This document shows, piece after piece, positions 1-6,331 of a stretch of 6,384 nucleotides of DNA. The notes below the pieces were generated by a model. That model did no database searches. It saw only the letters and a program-made list of their open reading frames with translations, and had not been told where the DNA came from. Origin of the DNA: Bacteroidales bacterium (GTDB lineage Bacteria; Bacteroidota; Bacteroidia; Bacteroidales; JAADGE01); the NCBI GenBank assembly GCA_029932445.1, contig JAOZQB010000016.1, positions 1-6,384 on the forward strand, read 5' to 3'. Both the position numbers and the translations under genes were made by a program. Every line of letters begins with the position of its first letter. Position 1 is the stretch's first letter.

Positions 1-1139
1 TTGGGAACAACTTCAACAATTTCCAGACCGTATCCTTCCAAACCGGCACGTTTTACGGGATTGTTGGTCATTAATCGGATTTTACAAATACCCAAATCTC
101 TCAAAATTTGAGCACCGACGCCGTAATCTCGTTCATCATCGTCAAAACCGAGTTTATGATTGGCTTCCACCGTATCATAACCTTGTTCTTGCAGTTTGTA
201 TGTTTTAATTTTGTTAAAATAACCGATTCCTCTGCCTTCTTGGTTCATGTATAAAACAATGCCTTTACCTTCACGTTCCACCATGCGCATAGATTCGTGA
301 AGTTGATCACCGCAGTCACATCTTTTTGAACCGAAAATATCACCTGTTACGCAAGACGAATGCACCCGAACCAAAACCGATTCTTCCTTTTTCCATTCGC
401 CCTTTATAAGTGCTGAATGCTCAAGACCGTTTGATAATTGTCGAAAAGGAATTAATTCAAAATCTCCGTATGCCGTAGGCATTTTTACTTTTTCACCACG
501 TTCGATTAATGATTCTTTTTTTAGTCGATAAGCTATTAAATCTTTTATTGAAACAATTTTTAAATTGAATTTTTCGGCGACTTTAAAAAGGTTGGGAAGG
601 CGAGCCATCGTGCCGTCTTCATTCATTATTTCTACTAATGCACCACCGGGTTTAAGTCCGGCTAAACGTGTTAAATCAACAGTAGCTTCGGTGTGTCCGG
701 TACGTCTTAAAACACCCATGTTTTTTGCTTTAAGCGGAAATATGTGTCCGGGACGAGCTAAATTATCCGGTTTTGTATTATTGCTGACCAAAGCTTTAAT
801 CGTTTTAGAACGGTCGGAAGCAGAAATACCGGTCGTGCATCCTTCTCCGATTAAATCAACGGAAACAGTAAAGGGGGTTTCATGCAAGGATGTATTTGTT
901 TGTTTTCCGATCATTAGTTCCAAATCCAATTCAACGCATCTGGTTTCGGGAATGGCAGCACAAATTAAACCCCTGCCGTGTGTTGCCATAAAATTAACCT
1001 TTTCAGGAGTAATCATTTCTGCCGAAGTTATAAAATCGCCTTCGTTTTCTCTGTCTTCATCATCAACAACAATAATAATTTCTCCGTTTTTTATTGCGTT
1101 AATTGCTTCTTCTATGCTGTTTAATTTTTCTTTTGCCAT
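1..1139 (-). CDS. ribBA: RibBA: 3,4-dihydroxy-2-butanone-4-phosphate synthase / GTP cyclohydrolase II (C-terminus cut by window)
   Basis: Bifunctional cytosolic enzyme that starts both branches of riboflavin synthesis: ribulose 5-phosphate to 3,4-dihydroxy-2-butanone 4-phosphate plus formate, and GTP to the diamino-ribosylamino-pyrimidinone phosphate. The frame is open from the ATG at 1139 to the window edge (379 codons); about 20-25 residues should be missing compared with the usual ~400. The RibB domain (about 1-205) has the acidic loop DDEDRENEGD at 26-35 (R30, E31, D35), RTGHTEA at 146-152 (H149) and E170. The RibA domain (about 215 on) has zinc cysteines C263, C274 and C276, QEGRGIG at 300-306, and D335/R337 in the DDDERD segment. 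The C263-C276-R337 spacing matches E. coli RibA, so both halves look active. The gene follows the GT2 gene after a 121-nt AT-rich spacer. A weak -7-like TATCTTTA lies at 1181-1188, and no FMN riboswitch is visible. Identity is very secure. Confidence 0.97.
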   Translation of the reverse strand, partial: MAKEKLNSIEEAINAIKNGEIIIVVDDEDRENEGDFITSAEMITPEKVNFMATHGRGLICAAIPETRCVELDLELMIGKQTNTSLHETPFTVSVDLIGEGCTTGISASDRSKTIKALVSNNTKPDNLARPGHIFPLKAKNMGVLRRTGHTEATVDLTRLAGLKPGGALVEIMNEDGTMARLPNLFKVAEKFNLKIVSIKDLIAYRLKKESLIERGEKVKMPTAYGDFELIPFRQLSNGLEHSALIKGEWKKEESVLVRVHSSCVTGDIFGSKRCDCGDQLHESMRMVEREGKGIVLYMNQEGRGIGYFNKIKTYKLQEQGYDTVEANHKLGFDDDERDYGVGAQILRDLGICKIRLMTNNPVKRAGLEGYGLEIVEVVP

Positions 1140-1260
1140 TTTTCTGATATTGTTTTGTTATAAAATTACATAAATATTCTTAAAGATAATCTTATATTTT
1201 AATTTTTTTTTTCTTAAAGCATTAGTATTTTATATTATTAATTAAATTTTCATGATAAAA

Positions 1261-2445
1261 TTATCCTCTTTTTGCACGTTCCCAATTAACACCTTGTTTT
1301 CTTCTTAAAAATCTATAAAAGCCTACCCAAACCGCGTAATTCATAATGTAAATATAATAAGGGATAAAAATAATTTTTTGTTTAGTTTTAGTATCTTTTA
1401 ATAGATTTCCTGTAATAATTAAAATAATTACTAATGTTTGAAAAATAAAAAATATGTGGTAAATATTAAATTCAGAATTGTTAGGGTTTTGTATAATTAA
1501 TAAGAGGTTAAAAAGAAATAATAATGGGAAAAAGAAAGGAACTGCAAACCATCTTAAAACCTTATGTGAAATGTATTGCCAACTAAATATCCCATATTTA
1601 AATGGGTTTAACAGTTTTTTTAATCTTATTATTGATTGTATTCCTCCTGCTGATATTCTGATTTTTCTTTTTAGTTCTTCATTAATATCTGCAGAGGCAG
1701 ATTCAATTGCATAGGCTTTAGGTGCATATTTTATTTTATATCCTTTTTCAACTATTCTTAAAGAAATTATAAAATCGTCTAAAATTGTATCAGCTTCAAC
1801 TTTTTCAAAAAGTTCAGTTCGGATAGCAAATATCTCACCGGCTGCCCCTACAGCAGAATAAAGTTCTGAATCCCATTTCTTTAAAATGCTTTCAAATTTC
1901 CAATAAATATTTTCTCCTGAATTGATTGCTGTATCTGATGTTTTTGAATAAATTCGTTTTTCTCCGGCTACGCAACCTGTTTCTTTATCTTGAAATAATT
2001 TTACAATTTCTTTTACAACATTTTCATTTAACATTGTGTTTGCATCAGTAAAAATAACAATCGGAGTATCAATGAATTGCATGCCCCTGTTTATTGCTCC
2101 TATTTTACCGTTTCTTTTTTGTTCATGATAAATTTCAATTTCTTTATATTTTTTTAGTAATTCGGGCGTTCCGTCATTTGATCCGTCAGTAATCCAAATA
2201 TGATTTATTTTTTCTTTCGGGTAATCTAAATCAAAACCGTTTTTTACCTTTTTATCAATATAATCTTTTTCATTATATGCTGCAATAAAAAGAGTAACTG
2301 ACGGATAATATTCATCATTATATGTTTTTTTATTTAAAAAAAACTTTTTTATTTTTATAAATAAGAATAATATTATCGGATAGCCGATATATGTATAAAT
2401 TATGGTAAACAAAAATATCCAGAAAAAAAACTCAATAGGTATCAT
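1261..2445 (-). CDS. Membrane-bound family 2 glycosyltransferase
   Basis: A 394-residue GT2 enzyme of the cellulose/hyaluronan-synthase-like superfamily, which transfers a sugar from a nucleotide donor at the cytoplasmic face of the inner membrane. One N-terminal membrane span lies at about 6-31. The GT-A domain follows: FIAAYNE at 53-59, TDGSNDGT at 86-93, RNGKIGAINRG at 111-121, the DxD-like TDAN at 133-136, GAAGEIFAIR at 200-209, and DDF at 223-225 as candidate catalytic base region. Three spans follow at about 298-320, 328-348 and 358-376, then a basic tail. The processive-enzyme QxxRW motif is not clear: the equivalent region reads RKIRIS at 260-265. It may therefore add single sugars or be an atypical polymerase; donor and acceptor cannot be told. 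The ATG overlaps the upstream GT4 stop as ATGA, which suggests translational coupling. Base composition is very AT-rich in several stretches. The fold is secure; the pathway is unknown. Confidence 0.9.
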   Translation of the reverse strand: MIPIEFFFWIFLFTIIYTYIGYPIILFLFIKIKKFFLNKKTYNDEYYPSVTLFIAAYNEKDYIDKKVKNGFDLDYPKEKINHIWITDGSNDGTPELLKKYKEIEIYHEQKRNGKIGAINRGMQFIDTPIVIFTDANTMLNENVVKEIVKLFQDKETGCVAGEKRIYSKTSDTAINSGENIYWKFESILKKWDSELYSAVGAAGEIFAIRTELFEKVEADTILDDFIISLRIVEKGYKIKYAPKAYAIESASADINEELKRKIRISAGGIQSIIRLKKLLNPFKYGIFSWQYISHKVLRWFAVPFFFPLLFLFNLLLIIQNPNNSEFNIYHIFFIFQTLVIILIITGNLLKDTKTKQKIIFIPYYIYIMNYAVWVGFYRFLRRKQGVNWERAKRG

Positions 2446-3653
2446 TTATTCATGATATTTATATAAAAATTCATTAAAGATTCAGTGATTGCAAAATTAT
2501 CAAAATTAACGGAAATATAATGTTTTGCTGCTTCAGATATTTGTTTAGCTTTTTCTGTATTATTCAAAATGTAATTAATTTGTTGGATAAATTCATCCGG
2601 ATTATCGGCAATTAAAATTTCTTTTCCCGATTCTGCATCTATGCCTTCTGCACCTTTTGAGCTTGTTATTATTATATTTCCTGCAGCCATTCCTTCAATA
2701 ATCTTAATGCGCATTCCGCTTCCGGATAACAAAGGTACAATCATTACATTGTGTTGATGCATAAAGTCAATTGCATTTTCAATTTCACCTTTAAAAATGA
2801 TGTTTTTATAAGACCTTATTTGTTTAATAAAATCAGGAGAAGCATTTCTTCCTGCAATCGTGAATATTAAATCGGGATGTTGAACAGTTAATTTTTTCCA
2901 AATATTTTGCAAAAACCAAAACAATCCCTCTGTGTTGGGAATCCAATCCAATGAGCCGAGATGGAATAATCTGATTTCTGAAAAATTATTTTCGAATATA
3001 TTGTATTTTGTTAAATCAATTCCAGTAGGGCTAACGTGTGAGGGCTTGTTATTTCCGAATTCTGCTAATAATTTACCATCACGTTTTGTTATGGGAATAA
3101 TTGTATCATAAGTGTTTATAAATGAAAGTTCAAATTTTCTTAATCGAGTCAAAAGATGTTTCAGATAGATTTTTTTAAGGAAATTTTGTTCTTGTTTAAG
3201 GTTTAGTTGCCAAATTTCATGTTCAATATTATGTGCTCTGTATGAAATAATTCCTTTTGAATAGTTTCTTATTATTTTAATATAAGGCATCATATACAAA
3301 CCTTCAATTTGAATAATATCGTATTCCTTTTGCTGTAAATGATTTATTAGTTGCAGCTTAAATTTCTCAGAAATAAATCGCTCGGCAATGTACGGCAACT
3401 TAGAAAAGACAAGATTTTTTATTGCATGACTGATACGGATTTTTGTATTTATATTAACTCCTGACAGTGTCATGTTTTTCGGAAGATAATTTTGAACTTT
3501 AGGAATATTTACAAAATGTTTATCGGTATTTAAACAAAGCAAATCAACACGATGCCCTGAATTTGCAAACCCCTCCGAAAAATTACAAACAGCAACAGAA
3601 CCTCCGTCTTTCGGAGGGTAGGGGATTTTATTGAAAATTTGGAGGATATTCAC
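2442..3653 (-). CDS. Family 4 glycosyltransferase (GT-B fold)
   Basis: A 403-residue retaining-type glycosyltransferase, probably cytosolic or membrane-peripheral. The N-terminal Rossmann half starts directly at the enzyme's first strand (NILQIFNKIPYPPKDGGS, residues 2-19), with the acceptor-side segment YRAHNIEHEIW at 138-148. The C-terminal donor-binding half has GSLDWIPNTEGLFWFL at 233-248, AGRN at 267-270, and the signature region SGSGMRIKIIEGMAAG at 310-325 with E320, followed by KGAEGI. Together these indicate GT4 (Glyco_trans_1_4-like). The start is GTG at 3653-3651; an in-frame TAA lies immediately upstream and the next Met (residue 61) would delete the Rossmann strand, so GTG is well supported. 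The gene lies 10 nt after the permease stop and its own TGA overlaps the GT2 start by 4 nt, so the three genes are probably one operon. A surface polysaccharide or glycolipid role is inferred from context; the substrate is unknown. Confidence 0.9.
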   Translation of the reverse strand: MNILQIFNKIPYPPKDGGSVAVCNFSEGFANSGHRVDLLCLNTDKHFVNIPKVQNYLPKNMTLSGVNINTKIRISHAIKNLVFSKLPYIAERFISEKFKLQLINHLQQKEYDIIQIEGLYMMPYIKIIRNYSKGIISYRAHNIEHEIWQLNLKQEQNFLKKIYLKHLLTRLRKFELSFINTYDTIIPITKRDGKLLAEFGNNKPSHVSPTGIDLTKYNIFENNFSEIRLFHLGSLDWIPNTEGLFWFLQNIWKKLTVQHPDLIFTIAGRNASPDFIKQIRSYKNIIFKGEIENAIDFMHQHNVMIVPLLSGSGMRIKIIEGMAAGNIIITSSKGAEGIDAESGKEILIADNPDEFIQQINYILNNTEKAKQISEAAKHYISVNFDNFAITESLMNFYINIMNK

Positions 3654-3663
3654 TTACAGCTTT

Positions 3664-5145
3664 TTATTTTCCGAATTTTAAAATATTTCCTAAAATCTTT
3701 AAGATATTCTCAATTTGTTCCGTATTGACAATTTTTGAATCTTTTGTGGCTTTATAAGTGATAAATACGCCGAGTGGAAATAAAATCCCGGAAGCCAGCC
3801 AGGCACCGACAAAAACGGGTAAAGCATCTTCGGTTGCCGCCTTTTCTCCCATAATGTATAATACATAGTAGAACATAAATAGTACAATAGAAACCAAGAA
3901 CGGTAATCCGAAACCGCCTTTTCGAATAATTGCGCCAAGAGGGGCTCCGATAAAAAAGAATACCAAACAAGCAAAAGATAAAGAAAATTTCTTATACCAT
4001 GCCAGTTGGTGTTTTCTGAGCCATTTTAAACGATTTACAAGTGATTGTCCGTTGTTTTCAATATTTGATCGTATTATTTTTACGGATTTCGATGCTCCTC
4101 TGATGACGGATAATTTATCTTTATTACTCAGATTCTGATAAATTTCATCTAAATTAAAAATTGTAATAAGTTTTTCCGGGGCTCTGTATTTTCTTATTGA
4201 ATCTTTTTGATATAATACAGAATCTTTTTTATCAGTTACTTTATGTTCATTTTTAAAATAATTATATTCTAATAATCGATCTTGAAATTGATATTTTCGA
4301 ATTTTATATTCACGACTTAAAGAATCAATTACAATCGAAAGTTGTGATGTATTCATAATTTCATAATGCTTTTTAAACATTCTGTCATTACTTTTTTTAA
4401 GACTGTTATCCGGTAATTGAAAAATAATGGTTTCTTCCGAAAAATGATCCCTCCGATACGGATATTCTTTTTTAACCGGATTTTTATTTTTCATTTCGTT
4501 ATAGTTACTTCCGTTGTATAGAGTAACAATCATATTCTTTTGGTCGGTTGTAATGTTTATTTGTCCCGAATCGGCAACCGTAACTTTTTTATTTCCTTTT
4601 CTTTTTGTATGGTCATAAATCATAAAACCGTACATCATTCCTGTTTTAGTGTTTTTATTATCGACTTTAATACTGTATCCGTCAATTTCGTTATTAAAAA
4701 CACCGGATTTAATACTCATTTCAGGACGTTTTCTGGAAACATCATAAAGTAATTGAGCATATTTTAAATTAGTATAAGGCAACACATTATTTGAAAAAAA
4801 GAAAGCTCCGATACTCAGTGCAACAATAAAATAAATTAACGGACTCATGATTCTCCATAATGAAATTCCGGATGTTTTCATAGCCGTTAATTCAAAATGT
4901 TCGCTTAAATTTCCGAATGTCATAACGGAAGCCAATAAAACAGCCAAGGGTAATGCCATGGGAACAAGCATGGCTGCAGCATAATATAATATTTTAAGTA
5001 TAATGCCTATGTTCAGCCCTTTACCGATTAGTTCATCAACCCAAAGCCATATAAATTGCATTAAAAGAAAAAACAATGAAATGGCAAAAGTAACAATAAA
5101 CGGACCAATAAAAGATTTGACAATTAAGCTGTGAATTTTTTTCAC
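3664..5145 (-). CDS. LptF/LptG-family permease (YjgP/YjgQ), lipopolysaccharide export
   Basis: Inner-membrane permease of the LptB2FG-type ABC exporter that extracts lipopolysaccharide and passes it to the periplasmic bridge. Six spans are visible: three N-terminal (about 12-34, 53-78, 101-120) and three C-terminal (about 384-403, 412-432, 443-463), with a large periplasmic region between. The cytoplasmic loop HFELTAMKTSGIS at 83-95 matches the coupling helix that contacts the ATPase, and APLGAIIRKGG at 401-411 is typical of the family. At 493 residues it is well over 100 longer than E. coli LptF (about 366). The extra length is mostly a charged, helix-prone stretch at about 250-375 after the beta-rich periplasmic domain. 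The start is GTG at 5145-5143; there is no ATG between it and the in-frame TAA 15 nt upstream. LptF and LptG cannot be told apart here, so no symbol is given. No partner lpt gene lies in the window. Confidence 0.93.
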   Translation of the reverse strand: MKKIHSLIVKSFIGPFIVTFAISLFFLLMQFIWLWVDELIGKGLNIGIILKILYYAAAMLVPMALPLAVLLASVMTFGNLSEHFELTAMKTSGISLWRIMSPLIYFIVALSIGAFFFSNNVLPYTNLKYAQLLYDVSRKRPEMSIKSGVFNNEIDGYSIKVDNKNTKTGMMYGFMIYDHTKRKGNKKVTVADSGQINITTDQKNMIVTLYNGSNYNEMKNKNPVKKEYPYRRDHFSEETIIFQLPDNSLKKSNDRMFKKHYEIMNTSQLSIVIDSLSREYKIRKYQFQDRLLEYNYFKNEHKVTDKKDSVLYQKDSIRKYRAPEKLITIFNLDEIYQNLSNKDKLSVIRGASKSVKIIRSNIENNGQSLVNRLKWLRKHQLAWYKKFSLSFACLVFFFIGAPLGAIIRKGGFGLPFLVSIVLFMFYYVLYIMGEKAATEDALPVFVGAWLASGILFPLGVFITYKATKDSKIVNTEQIENILKILGNILKFGK

Positions 5146-5165
5146 GGATAATAATATTTAAGAGA

Positions 5166-5173
5166 CAAAAATA
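5166..5173 (-). promoter_or_regulatory. Candidate Bacteroidetes -7 element upstream of the permease operon
   Basis: On the minus strand the sequence reads TATTTTTG, a full match to the Bacteroidetes -7 consensus TAnnTTTG. Its last base is 20 nt before the GTG start of the permease, so the leader would be very short. No clear TTTG -33 element lies at the right distance, and the surroundings are T-rich, so a chance match is quite possible. Confidence 0.3.
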
Positions 5174-5261
5174 AAAAAAAAGAATAAAATCATTCGGATA
5201 CGAAAGTTAATTATCCTTAAAACTTTGATTTATTACTTTTTATTATTCAGATAATGTTTTA

Positions 5262-5384
5262 TTACCAATTTCTGTTTTCAAAATCTTCGTTTTTTTTATC
5301 TTTAATCCTTTTTGAAATCAAAAAAATAAGAATGATAACTGCAGCAATTACAATAATAATTTGTATGTCAAAAATAATTTTCAT
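5262..5384 (-). CDS. Small single-span membrane protein (40 aa), unrecognised
   Basis: A short open frame from ATG (5384-5382) to TAA (5264-5262) encoding 40 residues. The first 8 residues are MKIIFDIQ. A continuous hydrophobic segment at about 9-23 (IIIVIAAVIILIFLI) could cross the membrane. It is followed by a strongly charged tail rich in Lys, Arg, Asp and Glu (KRIKDKKNEDFENRNW), which suggests N-out/C-in topology by the positive-inside rule. It starts 7 nt after the YbjQ gene stop on the same strand, as expected for a co-transcribed gene. I recognise no family and see no other domain. The clean span-plus-charged-tail design and tight spacing support a real gene. Against this, short AT-rich frames with Ile/Leu runs can arise by chance. 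No Shine-Dalgarno is visible, as for most genes here. Confidence 0.6.
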   Translation of the reverse strand: MKIIFDIQIIIVIAAVIILIFLISKRIKDKKNEDFENRNW

Positions 5385-5391
5385 TATTTAA

Positions 5392-5706
5392 TCAGGAAAT
5401 CTTAACAGCAGTACCGAAAGCTAAAATCTCAGCAGCTCCTTGCGAAACGGCAGAAGTTGTATATCTGATATTGACAACGGCATCTGCTCCTAAAGATTCT
5501 GCATCTTTTATCATTCTTGCCGTTGCTTCTTCTCTTGAATCAGCTAATAATTTGGTATATTCGCTTATCTCACCGCCGACAATATTTTTTAAACCGGCAA
5601 AAATATCTCTGCCTATATTTCTTGCTCTGACAGTACTTCCTCTGACCATTCCCAGAGATTCCGTAATTTCTTTTCCTGCGATTGTTTCAGTTGTAAATAG
5701 TTTCAT
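5392..5706 (-). CDS. YbjQ/UPF0145 family protein (DUF74, putative heavy-metal-binding domain)
   Basis: A 104-residue full-length member of the YbjQ (UPF0145) family, small cytosolic proteins often labelled heavy-metal-binding but without an established biochemical role. Family hallmarks seen here: a first strand ending in TTETIAGKEI (5-14), GMVRGSTVRARNIGRDI (19-35), the helix with SREEATARMIKDAESLGADAVVNIRY (57-82), and the closing AAEILAFGTAVKI (91-103). There is no cysteine, so metal binding by thiolates is not possible in this copy. The ATG at 5706 is 14 nt after the stop of the START-like gene, and the stop is 7 nt before the 40-residue membrane protein, which suggests one transcript. 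No SD-like sequence precedes it. The family call is secure; the function is not known. Confidence 0.92.
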   Translation of the reverse strand: MKLFTTETIAGKEITESLGMVRGSTVRARNIGRDIFAGLKNIVGGEISEYTKLLADSREEATARMIKDAESLGADAVVNIRYTTSAVSQGAAEILAFGTAVKIS

Positions 5707-5720
5707 TTTCTGTAATTTCT

Positions 5721-6098
5721 TTATACGCCTAAAGTATGTTTAAGACCGTCTATTTGTTCATCCCACATAGCAATTATATCTTCTTTTTCATCCGGTTCGG
5801 CAAAATCCGTTATTTTTAATGCAACATCACCTGTTAATTCTTGTTTTTGGATTCGAAATTCAAAAAAAGTATCATCTTTTGAATCAATCCATTTAAATTT
5901 TACGTAATTATCTTTTTTCTTTTCTAATAATTCGGCTTGTTGTTCGGAACGTTCCCATTTAAATGTAAAAATACCGTCTTTAGCAACAACTTTTTTTGCA
6001 AACCATTCTTCCAAACCTGAGGGATTGCTTAATCTGTAATATAATATTTTGGGTAATGTGTTAATGGTATACTCTAATTCAATTCGTTCATTTTGCAT
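5721..6098 (-). CDS. START-like (SRPBCC/AHSA1-related) domain protein
   Basis: A 125-residue protein of the START-like helix-grip type common in Bacteroidetes. It is presumed cytosolic, since there is no signal peptide or membrane span. Visible landmarks: an opening strand RIELEYTIN (5-13), the NPSGLEEWFAKKV segment (25-37) typical of SRPBCC proteins, FKWERSEQQAEL (47-58), KFKWIDS (67-73), and the C-terminal helix region DFAEPDEKEDIIAMWDEQIDGLKHTLG (98-124). The fold usually forms a cavity for a lipid or other hydrophobic ligand, or binds a protein partner; no ligand is known to me for this subgroup. It is the first gene of a probable three-gene unit with the YbjQ protein and the small membrane protein. 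It is divergent from the tRNA gene, so 6099-6206 must hold promoters for both directions. An SD-like GAGG supports the ATG at 6098. Confidence 0.88.
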   Translation of the reverse strand: MQNERIELEYTINTLPKILYYRLSNPSGLEEWFAKKVVAKDGIFTFKWERSEQQAELLEKKKDNYVKFKWIDSKDDTFFEFRIQKQELTGDVALKITDFAEPDEKEDIIAMWDEQIDGLKHTLGV

Positions 6099-6102
6099 CT
6101 TT

Positions 6103-6107
6103 CCTCT
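6103..6107 (-). promoter_or_regulatory. Shine-Dalgarno-like site of the START-like gene
   Basis: The minus strand reads AGAGG followed by AAAG and then the ATG at 6098. It is the only purine-rich SD-like sequence I find at a gene start in this window. The 4-nt spacing is shorter than the usual optimum, so the support is modest. Confidence 0.45.
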
Positions 6108-6164
6108 TTTTAATTAAGTATTGCAATATATGAAAAAAAAGTCAATAAAAAAATTATTTTTCTT

Positions 6165-6192
6165 TTTGATTTGGCTAAAATTTATATATTTG
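6165..6192 (+). promoter_or_regulatory. Promoter of the tRNA gene (Bacteroidetes type)
   Basis: The -7 element TATATTTG (6185-6192) matches TAnnTTTG fully. A TTTG at 6165-6168 can serve as the -33 element with a 16-nt spacer, slightly shorter than usual. The mature tRNA begins 14 nt after the -7 element, which fits a short 5' leader. The position and orientation are as expected for the tRNA at 6207. Confidence 0.7.
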
Positions 6193-6206
6193 CATCCGCA
6201 AAAAAA

Positions 6207-6280
6207 GGCGAGGTAGCTCAGTCGGTTAGAGCGTCGGATTCATAACCCGGAGGTCACGAGTTCAATTCTCGTTCTCGCCA
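6207..6280 (+). tRNA. tRNA-Met (anticodon CAT), probably elongator
   Basis: A 74-nt cloverleaf is complete. The acceptor stem GGCGAGG (6207-6213) pairs with TCTCGCC (6273-6279), with one G-T pair. The D stem is GCTC/GAGC (6216-6219, 6229-6232). The anticodon loop TTCATAA (6239-6245) has CAT at 6241-6243. The T stem ACGAG/CTCGT (6256-6260, 6268-6272) encloses TTCAATT. The discriminator is A6280 and CCA is not encoded. A paired first base of the acceptor stem argues against the initiator tRNA. CAT can also belong to tRNA-Ile2 with lysidine; the overall sequence looks more like elongator Met, but this is not certain. The anticodon stem TCGGA/CCCGG has a T-G pair at its outer end and an A-C mismatch at its loop end. 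Confidence 0.93.
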
Positions 6281-6285
6281 CAAAT

Positions 6286-6317
6286 AAAGGTTTCTTCAAA
6301 ACAGAGGAGACCTTTTT
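6286..6317 (+). terminator. Intrinsic terminator of the tRNA transcript
   Basis: AAAGGTTTCTTC (6286-6297) pairs with GAGGAGACCTTT (6304-6315) to form a 12-bp stem, including two G-T pairs, around the 6-nt loop AAAACA. A run of five T (6313-6317) closes the stem and extends past it. It starts 5 nt after the tRNA discriminator base, so it fits as that gene's rho-independent terminator. Confidence 0.85.
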
Positions 6318-6331
6318 AAATAATTAAAAAT

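Noticed and set aside
565..1173. A 202-codon open frame on the plus strand
   Set aside because: It lies antisense to ribBA, whose frame carries all catalytic motifs of both enzyme domains. The plus-strand translation shows no recognisable domain.
1140..1260. Possible FMN riboswitch upstream of ribBA
   Set aside because: The spacer is AT-rich and has none of the conserved G-rich blocks of the FMN element. Only a weak -7-like TATCTTTA is seen.
3601..3617. Perfect 6-bp hairpin CCTCCG/CGGAGG near the 5' end of the GT4 gene
   Set aside because: On the coding strand it encodes PPKDGG, the conserved N-terminal motif of this glycosyltransferase type. Pro-Pro and Gly-Gly codons pair with each other almost by necessity, so protein constraint explains it.
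5174..5261. Terminator between the small membrane protein and the permease
   Set aside because: Only short AT-rich stems (for example GGATA/TATCC) near a T-rich run are visible. None is strong enough to call.
5471..5743. A 90-codon open frame on the plus strand
   Set aside because: It is antisense to the YbjQ gene, which is a full-length family member; the plus-strand frame is its shadow.
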